This document shows positions 1-7,040 of a DNA stretch of 27,569 nucleotides, in pieces (the stretch's first letter is position 1; each line of letters begins with the position of its first letter). The position numbers and the translations under genes were made by a program. Location of the stretch: positions 1 to 27,569 of the forward strand of contig JACKDQ010000023.1 of assembly GCA_020633415.1 (NCBI GenBank), in the 5' to 3' direction. The notes below the pieces were generated by a model that saw only the letters and a list, made by a program, of their open reading frames with translations, searched no databases and was not told where the DNA came from. The stretch is from Deltaproteobacteria bacterium (lineage in GTDB: Bacteria > Myxococcota_A > Polyangia > GCA-2747355).

Positions 1-90
1 TACGATATGTATTCAGAGCCGCAACCGAACGTGGTCGACTTCGCCAACATTCCGGGTTGGTGTTCCAATCCGCCGATTGACTGCAAATAG
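1..90 (+). CDS. C-terminal end of an unrecognised protein (partial)
   Basis: The first frame is open from base 1 and ends at TAG (88-90). It encodes the last 29 residues of a gene that begins before the window, ending in NPPIDCK. The piece is polar and has two cysteines (in GWCSNPP and IDCK). No domain can be assigned from so short a tail. It is called a gene end because the frame is open to the window edge and is followed by a long region without convincing coding sequence; a chance open frame of 29 codons in GC-rich DNA cannot be excluded. Confidence 0.4.
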   Translation, partial: YDMYSEPQPNVVDFANIPGWCSNPPIDCK

Positions 91-562
91 CCGCGCGCTC
101 TGCTCTCCTAGCGCTGGATGATCCCCACGCTGACGGTCAGTGGCGCGTCCTTTTGTGCCGACGCCGACCTGTATCGATCCCTTACCACGGTAGCCCCAAG
201 AGTTGTCTCAGTCCGCCGTCTCCCATGGCGAGCCAGCGCTCACCGTCGGGACTGACCTTGGCCTCGCGGCGATTGACGTAAGCAAGGAAGCGCCGCCGCG
301 CCTGAAGAAAAGGCTGCTGACTGTTGGCGCCGACGACCAGGCGCAGCACGCCGAGACCTGCGTTCAACGTCAGCGGGACCAGCGCTCCGAGGGGTTATCA
401 CAGGATGCGCGCATCAAAGGTTGCCTGCATCGCCGCCGGAAAAGTGCCGGACCTTGGCGTAATCTGGCGTCGCCGTCGATCGCTGGCCTGCCGTCGTTCG
501 GTGCCACTGCCTGGCCGTCTTGGGCGTGCACCCGTGCCGCTGGTGTATACTGTGGTCTGCAG
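91..562. other. Intergenic stretch without a convincing gene
   Basis: I see no supported gene in these 472 bases. The plus frame is open through 203-562 into the HDOD gene, but its translation is basic and low in hydrophobic residues and looks like antisense noise. A minus frame between a stop at 395-397 and a stop at 182-184 gives about 70 residues containing a GLGVLRLVVG-type stretch but no ATG start; it could be a decayed gene end. A TATACT box at 546-551, only 11 bases before the HDOD ATG, could be a -10 element. No tRNA-like or terminator structure was recognised. Confidence 0.4.
520..551 (+). promoter_or_regulatory. Possible promoter for the HDOD gene
   Basis: TATACT at 546-551 is a good match to a sigma-70 -10 hexamer. 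The best upstream partner, TTGGGC at 520-525, gives a 20-base spacer, which is longer than ideal. Transcription would begin about at base 558, a few bases before the ATG at 563. The mRNA would then be nearly leaderless, which fits the absence of a Shine-Dalgarno sequence there. This is a weak, pattern-only call. Confidence 0.2.
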
Positions 563-1426
563 ATGACAAAAGGAAAAGGCATCGCGCTGGCTGAGACGCG
601 TGGCTGGCAGTTCGCGTTTCAGCTAGAGGCCGACGAGGCACTAGCGAGCGGCAAGTTTTCCATCCCGCCGCTACCCCAGGTGGCTGTTGAGCTCAACGAC
701 CTGGCAAACCGCCGCGATCCGGATCTCAAAGCAGCGACGCAGCTGGTTCATCGCGACCCGCAGCTGGCTAGTCGTGTGTTGGCGCTGGCCTCCTCGGCAG
801 CGTTCGGTTCGCGTGTGCCGATCTCCAGTCTGCAAGTTGCTGTGGTTCGCATCGGTATCAACGGCCTGCGCGACATCGCCTTTGCGGTGATGATGGGCGA
901 TGTCTTTCGCTGCGGGGCGCTCGACTTCTTGATGAGAGAAGAAAACGTTCGCGCCTACTTGCTGGCAGCGACAACCCACCTGGTCACGCGAAAGCTCGGA
1001 CTGGACAGCGACCAGGGGTTTCTCGCCGGACTGTTGGCCGATGTGGGGCGCATCGCTATCTTGGCGTTGCTGGCTCATCTGGGTCGTTCTGAGCCCCGCT
1101 GGCTCGCCGAGGAGGTCCCGCTGATGGAAATCCTCGACGCTACGCATACCGATGTCGGTCCGAAGGTGATCGCCCACTGGGATCTTGCACCGATCGTCGC
1201 CAAAGCTGCGCGCTTTCATCACACGCCGATGGCTGCCGGAGAGCCGCTAATCATCGCGCTCGCGGCCGCCGACGCGCTGGTCGAGGCCAGCGCTACCGAG
1301 GTCGAGATCGAGGCGGTTTGCCAAGTCGATGCGATTCAGCAAAGCGGTTTGCGTGAGGCGGATCTGCGTCAGTTGCTCGAGACCGTAGCGATGGTGCGCG
1401 AGCGAAGCGCCGCACTGTTTGGCTGA
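563..1426 (+). CDS. HDOD domain signalling protein
   Basis: This 287-residue protein is a single HDOD domain, a catalytically dead relative of HD phosphohydrolases that usually acts as a scaffold or output module in c-di-GMP, chemotaxis and stress signalling. The hallmark N-terminal half is visible: a PPLPQVAVEL motif followed by HRDPQLASRVLALASSAAFG near residues 35-75, and a HLGRSEPRW stretch before a second helical part. No receiver, GGDEF or EAL domain is attached. The ATG at 563 is chosen because the domain begins shortly after it. The frame continues upstream to 203, but that part does not resemble protein. No Shine-Dalgarno sequence is seen, so the mRNA may be leaderless. The next gene on the same strand begins 48 bases downstream. 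Its partner proteins are unknown. Confidence 0.8.
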   Translation: MTKGKGIALAETRGWQFAFQLEADEALASGKFSIPPLPQVAVELNDLANRRDPDLKAATQLVHRDPQLASRVLALASSAAFGSRVPISSLQVAVVRIGINGLRDIAFAVMMGDVFRCGALDFLMREENVRAYLLAATTHLVTRKLGLDSDQGFLAGLLADVGRIAILALLAHLGRSEPRWLAEEVPLMEILDATHTDVGPKVIAHWDLAPIVAKAARFHHTPMAAGEPLIIALAAADALVEASATEVEIEAVCQVDAIQQSGLREADLRQLLETVAMVRERSAALFG

Positions 1427-1474
1427 ATGGAAAAAGGGGACGCTCACCTTTTTTGATGTGATGCTTGGCAGGCA

Positions 1475-2557
1475 ATGATGCATTCCCATGAGGATTTCCT
1501 GAAGACGCGCTTTTTCGGATCGCTGGACGGCCTGCGTTTTGTCAGCATTGCCGCGGTCGTTTGGCATCACACCGGATCGCGCGCGTTCACGCTTCCGCTG
1601 TTGAAGCAAGGCTATCACGGGGTCACGTTCTTCTTTGCGATCAGCGGCTTTTTGATCACCACGCTGTTGCTCCGCGAGCACGAGCGCCACGGGCAAATCT
1701 CGCTAAGGAAGTTCTATATACGGCGGTCGCTGCGGATCTTTCCGCTCTATTACGCGGTGCTGCTGCTGTATTGCGTCGTCGTCAAGCTGGTCGAAGGTGA
1801 CAGTTCGACGGGGCAACAGTTTTTCAGCAACCTCAAGTTCTACCTGACCTACACCTCAAACTGGTTTGTTCAGCTCGACGCTGATCGCGTGATCTTCTAC
1901 TTTGCCTGGTCGCTGGCGACTGAAGAGCAGTTCTATTTGGTCTGGCCGTCGGTGCAATCGTGGATCAAGGGGCGTGGACCGATCTGGGTTGCTCTGGTCA
2001 CGGTGCTGGTCTCGCAGCTCGCCGCTTTCGGGGTCTTTTCTGCAGCGCCCGCGCTGTTAGTGCGCATCTTGGCCAGCTTCTCGACAGCGATTTGTCTAGG
2101 TGTGGTGCTTGCGCATCTTCTGCATCGCCGGCAAAGCTATCAGGTGCTCGATCGAGCTTTTGGTCGGCGCTGGAGCCTGCCGCTGTTCGCTGCTCTGTCG
2201 ATTCTGGCTTTGGGTTGGGGTGAGCGCTTGGGGCTAGCCAATCGGCCACTGGTCGAACTCTTATTGGTCGCGATCGTTGCCAGCTGCGTGATTCGCGAAG
2301 ATCATCTGCTGTCGAAGGCGTTGCGATGGAAACCGGTCGCCTGGGTAGGCACTGTCAGCTACGGCGTTTACCTGCTCCACATGCTCTCGGCGAACGCGGT
2401 GAAAAAGCTTTTGCCGGGTATCACCCACGGCACCTCTCAAAGGGCGTCGTTGGCCTATTTTCTGGCAACCTTGGCCGTCGGCGTTGCCGCGGCGACAGTG
2501 AGCTTTCGCACCTATGAGTCGTTCTTCTTGCGACTGAAAAAGCGCTTCGAGACCTAA
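1475..2557 (+). CDS. Acyltransferase family 3 (OafA/YrhL-type) membrane protein
   Basis: This 360-residue polytopic membrane protein belongs to the acyltransferase-3 family, whose members O-acylate cell-surface sugars such as O-antigen, exopolysaccharide or peptidoglycan. Family motifs are clear: SLDGLRFVSIAAVVWHH near residues 16-32 with the conserved His pair, SGFLITTLLLRE near 57-68, and FYIRRSLRIFPLYY near 80-93. About nine to ten hydrophobic segments follow, and the length is normal for a stand-alone family member without a SGNH domain. The start is ATG 1475 or the adjacent ATG 1478; only a weak GGCAGG-like sequence precedes it. The neighbours do not identify the acyl acceptor, and no glycosyltransferase lies nearby. 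Confidence 0.88.
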   Translation: MMHSHEDFLKTRFFGSLDGLRFVSIAAVVWHHTGSRAFTLPLLKQGYHGVTFFFAISGFLITTLLLREHERHGQISLRKFYIRRSLRIFPLYYAVLLLYCVVVKLVEGDSSTGQQFFSNLKFYLTYTSNWFVQLDADRVIFYFAWSLATEEQFYLVWPSVQSWIKGRGPIWVALVTVLVSQLAAFGVFSAAPALLVRILASFSTAICLGVVLAHLLHRRQSYQVLDRAFGRRWSLPLFAALSILALGWGERLGLANRPLVELLLVAIVASCVIREDHLLSKALRWKPVAWVGTVSYGVYLLHMLSANAVKKLLPGITHGTSQRASLAYFLATLAVGVAAATVSFRTYESFFLRLKKRFET

Positions 2558-2766
2558 CCTTGTTACCCCGTGATCGCACCTGCTGTGGAGCGCTCACAGA
2601 TCTGCGGAGCTGCTCGATTCCGGCCCGGCCACCATCGGCGGCGGTCGCCTAGCATCGGCGTTTTCAAGGGGGGCGCTGATTTGGCGGTACGATTGCCGGT
2701 GATATGGCTGGTCGCAGCACTTCGGCAAGGGCAATTTCGCCGACCGGCCGAACGTTGAGGATCGCC

Positions 2767-3969
2767 CTAGCGCCGTGGATCACGACGAGGAACGTGACCG
2801 GAGCCGTCCGACCGACGCCCAGGCGGCAGGCGTTTGCGCGACTCGGCCTCGCTCTGACTCAGCCGCCGCATCTCTTTGCGACCGCGCTTGAGCAGCGCTT
2901 TGGCCTTCTCTTTGCGCGCCGCCAGGGCCGGGCGGTTATGGGGTGAGCTGATCTTGGAGAGCACGACGAAGATGATCGGCAGCATGATGTGCTCGAGCAT
3001 CATCAAGCCCAGATATCCCATCGAACCGAAGATCCGCACCAGCGTTGGCCAAAACGCATCGCCATCGTCGTCACCGACGGAGCGATCGGCCGAGCCTCCC
3101 GCTGCCGGGGCATCCGGCTGCGCTGGCGGTCGTGCTGGTCGGCCGCGTTCGGGTCGCGCCTGTGAGCGCTGCTGCTTGCCTCGCCCCGCTTTGCTGGCGC
3201 GCTCGAGAAACTTGCGCACCATCGCCACCGACGCCAAGCGCTTGTCGGGGTCCGGCTCGAGCATCGCCGTCAGCACCTCGCGCAGCGTCGACGGTGGCAA
3301 GAGCCGCGAGAGATCGATCGCCAGCCCTTTGCGCGGCAAAGCATCCGCCTCGCTTCCCGTCGCCAATGCAGCGATCGTCGCCCCAAGCCCGAAAAGATCG
3401 GTTGCCGGCGTGGCATCGCCGTGGAGTTGCTCGGGAGCCATATAGCCGAAGGTGCCGATTACGGTCGATCCACCGTCGGGGCGCAGCGTCATCCGCACCC
3501 CGCCAAAGTCGACCAAACACAGCGAGCCGTCGTCGCGCTGGATCAGATTGTCAGGTTTGATGTCGCGGTGAATCACCGGCGGGCGAACGCCGTGCAGCGC
3601 GTCGAGGATCGCCAGCGCCTGATGAAAAATCGACCACAGCTGAGCCTCGCTCAGCGAGGGTCCCTCCATCACGCGGCGCAGCGTGCGCCCAGTGATCAAC
3701 TCCATCACCAGAAAGTACTCGCCCGCTGCTTCGTCGGCATAGGAGTCGAGATACTTCGGAATCCCCGGGTGGGAGAGTTTCTGCAGCACGCGACATTCGC
3801 GCTCAAACAGATCAAACGGCTTCCAACCGGCATCGGCGTTGAGCTTGATGCGTTTGACCGCGACCTGGCGACCTGTTGCGCGGTCTAGCGCGACAAAAGT
3901 GCTGCCCTGACCGCCCCGGCCGATCCGCTCAAGCAGTTCGTAACGCTGCTGCGCCGCTAACTCCACCAT
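2767..3969 (-). CDS. Hanks-type Ser/Thr protein kinase with C-terminal membrane segment
   Basis: This is a bacterial eukaryotic-like serine/threonine kinase of 400 residues counted from ATG 3969. The glycine loop IGRGGQGS, the ATP-binding Lys in VAVKR (about K39), the catalytic HRDIKPDN (D136), the DFGG metal site (D154) and GTFGYMAPEQ are all intact, so it should be active. After the kinase domain comes a basic, Pro/Ala-rich linker (about 275-310), then a hydrophobic segment MMLEHIMLPIIFVVL (about 330-345) and a very basic tail. The kinase domain is therefore probably cytoplasmic and anchored at its C-terminal side. No extracellular sensor such as PASTA is present. The frame extends to a TTG at 3999, but the ATG sits just before the domain; neither has a good Shine-Dalgarno sequence. 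It is divergent from the M50 protease gene. Confidence 0.85.
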   Translation of the reverse strand: MVELAAQQRYELLERIGRGGQGSTFVALDRATGRQVAVKRIKLNADAGWKPFDLFERECRVLQKLSHPGIPKYLDSYADEAAGEYFLVMELITGRTLRRVMEGPSLSEAQLWSIFHQALAILDALHGVRPPVIHRDIKPDNLIQRDDGSLCLVDFGGVRMTLRPDGGSTVIGTFGYMAPEQLHGDATPATDLFGLGATIAALATGSEADALPRKGLAIDLSRLLPPSTLREVLTAMLEPDPDKRLASVAMVRKFLERASKAGRGKQQRSQARPERGRPARPPAQPDAPAAGGSADRSVGDDDGDAFWPTLVRIFGSMGYLGLMMLEHIMLPIIFVVLSKISSPHNRPALAARKEKAKALLKRGRKEMRRLSQSEAESRKRLPPGRRSDGSGHVPRRDPRR

Positions 3970-4046
3970 CGTCTGCAGATCTGGCGCGAAACGCACCAAC
4001 CGTCAAGGGACAAGATCGATGTTGATCCGACTCACATAACAATGCC

Positions 4047-4050
4047 AGGA
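4047..4050 (+). promoter_or_regulatory. Ribosome binding site deciding the GTG start at 4058
   Basis: AGGA lies seven bases before GTG 4058. The nearby ATG at 4042 is out of frame with the protease, so this site supports the GTG start. Confidence 0.55.
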
Positions 4051-4057
4051 CTATCCC

Positions 4058-4939
4058 GTGCACAAGATCAGACCAAGCGACCCCGCTAACTCGCAGCCGC
4101 CACCGGAAACGATCGGTTCGCCTGCTGGGCCACCGAAGAAAAAGGGAGCATTGTGGACGGTGTTGGCGGTGCTCGGCTTCTTTCTGCTCAAAGGCAAGAG
4201 CATCGGACTGCTGTTGCTCAGCAAGGGCAAGCTGCTCTTGGGTCTGTTCAAAGCTAAGAGCTTGCTCGTCGTGCTCAAGACGGGCGGCACGATGTTCTTG
4301 TCGATCTGGATCTATGCACTTGCCTGGCCGCTACATTTTGCAGTCGGTTTCGTCGTGCTGATCTTTGTCCACGAGGTCGGCCACGCGCTAGTCCTGCGGG
4401 CGCTGGGCATTCCCTTCTCGGCGCCGGTATTCATCCCCTTCGTCGGCGCGCTGATCGGCCTCAAGCGCATGCCACAAGACGCCGGCAAAGAGGCGCTGGT
4501 CGCCTTTGGTGGACCATTTCTCGGGACGATCGGCGCTCAAGTTTGCTTGGTGCTCTATCGCAACGGCTGGGGTGACTACTTTCGCGGGCTAGCGCAAGTC
4601 GGCTACATGCTCAACCTGTTCAACATGGCACCCTACTCCCCACTCGATGGCGGTCGCATCGTCGGCGCGATCTCTCCCAAGATCTGGATCGTCGCCCTGC
4701 CCGTGATGTTGCTCGCCGGTCTGTGGTTCAAATCGATCATCTTGATCGCTGTCACCTTGCTCGGTTTGCCGCGCGCCCTTTCGAGCTGGAAGAAACGCCA
4801 CGACCCCGAGCAAGCCGCTTACTTCAACGTCAAACCGAGCACACGCCTCTGGGCCGCCGCCGGATACGTCGGACTGAGTGGCTTTTTGGCCTACATGATG
4901 TACTACGTGCAACACCTCACCCCGGGCAGACTGCCCTAA
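4058..4939 (+). CDS. M50 family (site-2 protease-like) membrane metalloprotease
   Basis: This 293-residue polytopic protein is a zinc metalloprotease of the site-2 protease class, which cuts substrates within the membrane. The zinc motif HEVGH is at residues 105-109 and the second metal-ligand motif, NMAPYSPLDGGR, has Asp at about 197; both are inside hydrophobic segments, as in the family. The first 25 residues are Pro-rich and cytoplasm-like, then hydrophobic stretches alternate with Lys-rich turns to the C-terminus. No PDZ or CBS domain is present, so it is a minimal form, like FpB/SpoIVFB relatives. Translation starts at GTG. It is divergent from a membrane-anchored kinase, which may point to a shared membrane signalling role, but no anti-sigma factor substrate is encoded nearby. 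Confidence 0.82.
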   Translation: MHKIRPSDPANSQPPPETIGSPAGPPKKKGALWTVLAVLGFFLLKGKSIGLLLLSKGKLLLGLFKAKSLLVVLKTGGTMFLSIWIYALAWPLHFAVGFVVLIFVHEVGHALVLRALGIPFSAPVFIPFVGALIGLKRMPQDAGKEALVAFGGPFLGTIGAQVCLVLYRNGWGDYFRGLAQVGYMLNLFNMAPYSPLDGGRIVGAISPKIWIVALPVMLLAGLWFKSIILIAVTLLGLPRALSSWKKRHDPEQAAYFNVKPSTRLWAAAGYVGLSGFLAYMMYYVQHLTPGRLP

Positions 4940-5120
4940 GGCCGTGCAGCTTCAGGCGATCCAACGATTCGTTCGAGCGCGCAGCCAAACGTCGCCACGC
5001 TAAGCGCCCCGCCAAATGCTTAACATCGCCAGTCGAGCGCGCTAAGATCGGAAAGATCCAAACGCCTAGACGACCCGCGCAGCCAGCACGTGTGCTAGCG
5101 CCGACCGGAGAACATACCAC

Positions 5121-5498
5121 GTGACGACAAGACGATTGTTGATCTGCGATGACTCTTCGTTCAGCCGCAGAGGAATCGAGCGGGCCCTGCCGCAGGCCTT
5201 GGATCTCACGGTCTCGCACACCGACTCTGGACAAGAAGCCGTCCGTGCCTGTCTCGCCGGCGAGGTTGATCTGCTGTTCTTGGACCTGAACATGCCTGGC
5301 CTCGATGGATTTGAGGTGCTCGAGCAGCTCCAGACGCAGAACTTCTCTGCGCCGATCGTCGTGATCACCGCCAATATCCAAAGCGCGCCGATGCAGCGCG
5401 CTAAAATCCTGGGCGCCCGTGCGGTGATCAACAAGCCCATCGACGAAAACAAGCTGGCCCAGCTACTGAACTACCTGGTCAAGGAAGGGTCGCTATGA
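5121..5498 (+). CDS. CheY-like single-domain response regulator
   Basis: This 125-residue stand-alone receiver is the first gene of a four-gene signalling operon. Key residues are all present: acidic pair D10-D11, phospho-acceptor D55 in the FLDLNMPGLDG context, T83 and K105 in the NKP motif. It carries no output domain, so it should act through protein contacts, as CheY does. The GTG start at 5121 follows GGAG at 5107-5110 with a 10-base gap. Its stop overlaps the ATG of the CheC-like gene by four bases (ATGA), so the two are translationally coupled. By position the likely phosphodonor is the CheA-like kinase at the end of the operon, and the likely phosphatase is the CheC-like protein. Confidence 0.9.
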   Translation: MTTRRLLICDDSSFSRRGIERALPQALDLTVSHTDSGQEAVRACLAGEVDLLFLDLNMPGLDGFEVLEQLQTQNFSAPIVVITANIQSAPMQRAKILGARAVINKPIDENKLAQLLNYLVKEGSL

Positions 5499-6073
5499 CG
5501 ACCACCTTTCTCAACCCCGACCAGGTCGATGCGCTGCGCGAGCTGGCGAACATCGCGATGGGTCGGGCAGCCAACGCTCTGGCGCAGATCATCGGCATTG
5601 AAGTAACGCTCAATGTGCCCAACGTCGAGGAATTCACGATCGATGCGCTGATCGCCCAGATCGTCATCGACGCCGAACAGCACGACGACATCGTCCTAAC
5701 CCGCCAAGCGTTCTCCAACGGCTTGGCCGGAGAAGCCGTGGTGCTGTTCTTTCCACCGATAGCGGGGGACCAGCCAGTCACAGAAGAGGTCGACGAGGAA
5801 TTATTGCTCGAGATGACCAACATCATCGTCGGCGCATTCTTTGGCAGCCTAACCGAACCCCTCGACATCGTGCTCTACTTCTCGCCACCCAGCATCGTCC
5901 CCCCCGAAGGATTGACGAACTATGCCGATCGCGGCTGGGACTGCGCACTGGTCCTGGACATTGAACTCGGCACGCATGGATTTCGGCGCAATTGTCGGCT
6001 GCTGATGGTCTTTCCTGAAACCTCCGCCGAAAAGATTCGCAACGCGGTCGACAAGCTGCTGATGGCGCTATAG
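5495..6073 (+). CDS. CheC-like chemotaxis phosphatase
   Basis: This 192-residue protein matches the CheC/CheX/FliY phosphatase family, which dephosphorylates CheY-type receivers. CheC proteins carry two copies of an ExxN helix motif. The first is seen in ELANIAMGRAANAL near residues 17-30, the second in LLLEMTNIIVGAFFGSL near 103-119; both keep Glu and Asn. The family length is about 200 residues, so it is complete. It overlaps the receiver gene by four bases, strongly suggesting that receiver is its substrate. Unlike the classical CheC setting, no CheD, CheB or CheR lies nearby. The next gene starts 10 bases downstream. Confidence 0.82.
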   Translation: MTTTFLNPDQVDALRELANIAMGRAANALAQIIGIEVTLNVPNVEEFTIDALIAQIVIDAEQHDDIVLTRQAFSNGLAGEAVVLFFPPIAGDQPVTEEVDEELLLEMTNIIVGAFFGSLTEPLDIVLYFSPPSIVPPEGLTNYADRGWDCALVLDIELGTHGFRRNCRLLMVFPETSAEKIRNAVDKLLMAL

Positions 6074-6083
6074 CGAATTCACC

Positions 6084-7040
6084 ATGGATCTCGACCGCAA
6101 GCTCGCGCAGATCCTCAGCCAACTCAACGTCGGCGTGTTTATCGTCGATCGCAGCTTTGTCATCGAATACTGGAACCACTTCATGGAGACCCACAGCGGA
6201 ATCAGCGCCGAGGCTGCCGCTGGGCGCTGTCTCTTCGAACTCATCGCTGACCTCCCCGTCGAATGGTTTCGCCGCAAGAGCGCCGTTGCCTTCACGCTCA
6301 AGCAAAGCGCGTTCAGCGGTTGGGAGCAGCGGCCCAACGTCTTCGGCTTCAAGAACGTCCAGCGTCTGACCTTGGACGTTCAGGACATGCGTCAAGACTG
6401 CATGTTCATTCCGATCAAAGAAGAAAGCACCGGAGACATCAACTCGATCTGCGTGGTCGTCACCGACGTTACCGAGCGCAGCGTTGCGCAGACCCTGCTC
6501 AAAGACGCCTTGGCCAAACTCGAAGAATCTAGCGTTCGCGATTCCTTGACCGGGGTCTATAACCGCCATCACGCCCAGCAGGTGCTCGACGTCGAATTTC
6601 AAAAATATCGCCGCTACGGCTTTCCGCTCTCCCTGGCGATGGTCGATCTCGACCACTTCAAGCGCATCAACGACACCTACGGTCACCTGGCCGGCGACGA
6701 CGTTCTTCGCGAAGTCGCCAATGCACTGACCAATCGCTTGCGAGCAACGGACGTGGTCTCTCGCTATGGTGGCGAGGAGTTTTTGATCCTCTTTCCCGGA
6801 ATCGACCAAGGCCAAGCGATCTGCGCCGCTGAAGCCGTGCGACAAACGGTCGAGTCGCTGTCGATCGACCTCAAGAGCGAGACGATTCGCGCGACGGTCA
6901 GCGTCGGTACTTGTCAAGCTGACGAGCGCCACCCGAGCAGCGCCGCGCTGCTAGCCGACGCCGATACCGCGCTTTATGCCTCGAAACACGCCGGCCGTAA
7001 CCGCGTCACGGCGTGGTCCAAAGACCTCGTCAGCCAATGA
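6084..7040 (+). CDS. PAS-GGDEF diguanylate cyclase
   Basis: This 318-residue soluble protein makes the second messenger c-di-GMP from two GTP. An N-terminal PAS domain covers about residues 8-130 (GVFIVDRSFVIEYWN and a closing VVVTDVTER). A GGDEF domain starts with DSLTGVYNR at 153-161, has the metal-binding VDLDHFKRIND segment near 188-197, and an intact active-site GGEEF at 229-233. The product-inhibition I-site RxxD is present as RATD at 220-223, exactly five residues before GGEEF, so feedback control is expected. Its stop codon overlaps the start of the downstream kinase gene by four bases (ATGA at 7037-7040). Co-expression with a CheY, CheC and CheA-like trio suggests that c-di-GMP is one output of the pathway. 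Confidence 0.92.
   Translation: MDLDRKLAQILSQLNVGVFIVDRSFVIEYWNHFMETHSGISAEAAAGRCLFELIADLPVEWFRRKSAVAFTLKQSAFSGWEQRPNVFGFKNVQRLTLDVQDMRQDCMFIPIKEESTGDINSICVVVTDVTERSVAQTLLKDALAKLEESSVRDSLTGVYNRHHAQQVLDVEFQKYRRYGFPLSLAMVDLDHFKRINDTYGHLAGDDVLREVANALTNRLRATDVVSRYGGEEFLILFPGIDQGQAICAAEAVRQTVESLSIDLKSETIRATVSVGTCQADERHPSSAALLADADTALYASKHAGRNRVTAWSKDLVSQ

Noticed and set aside
203..562. Upstream extension of the HDOD frame
   Set aside because: The added 120 residues are basic and lack any domain features; the HDOD fold starts after ATG 563.
5823..6932. A 369-codon open frame on the minus strand
   Set aside because: It lies fully opposite the CheC-like and GGDEF genes, which have intact motifs; the open frame is a by-product of GC-rich codon use.
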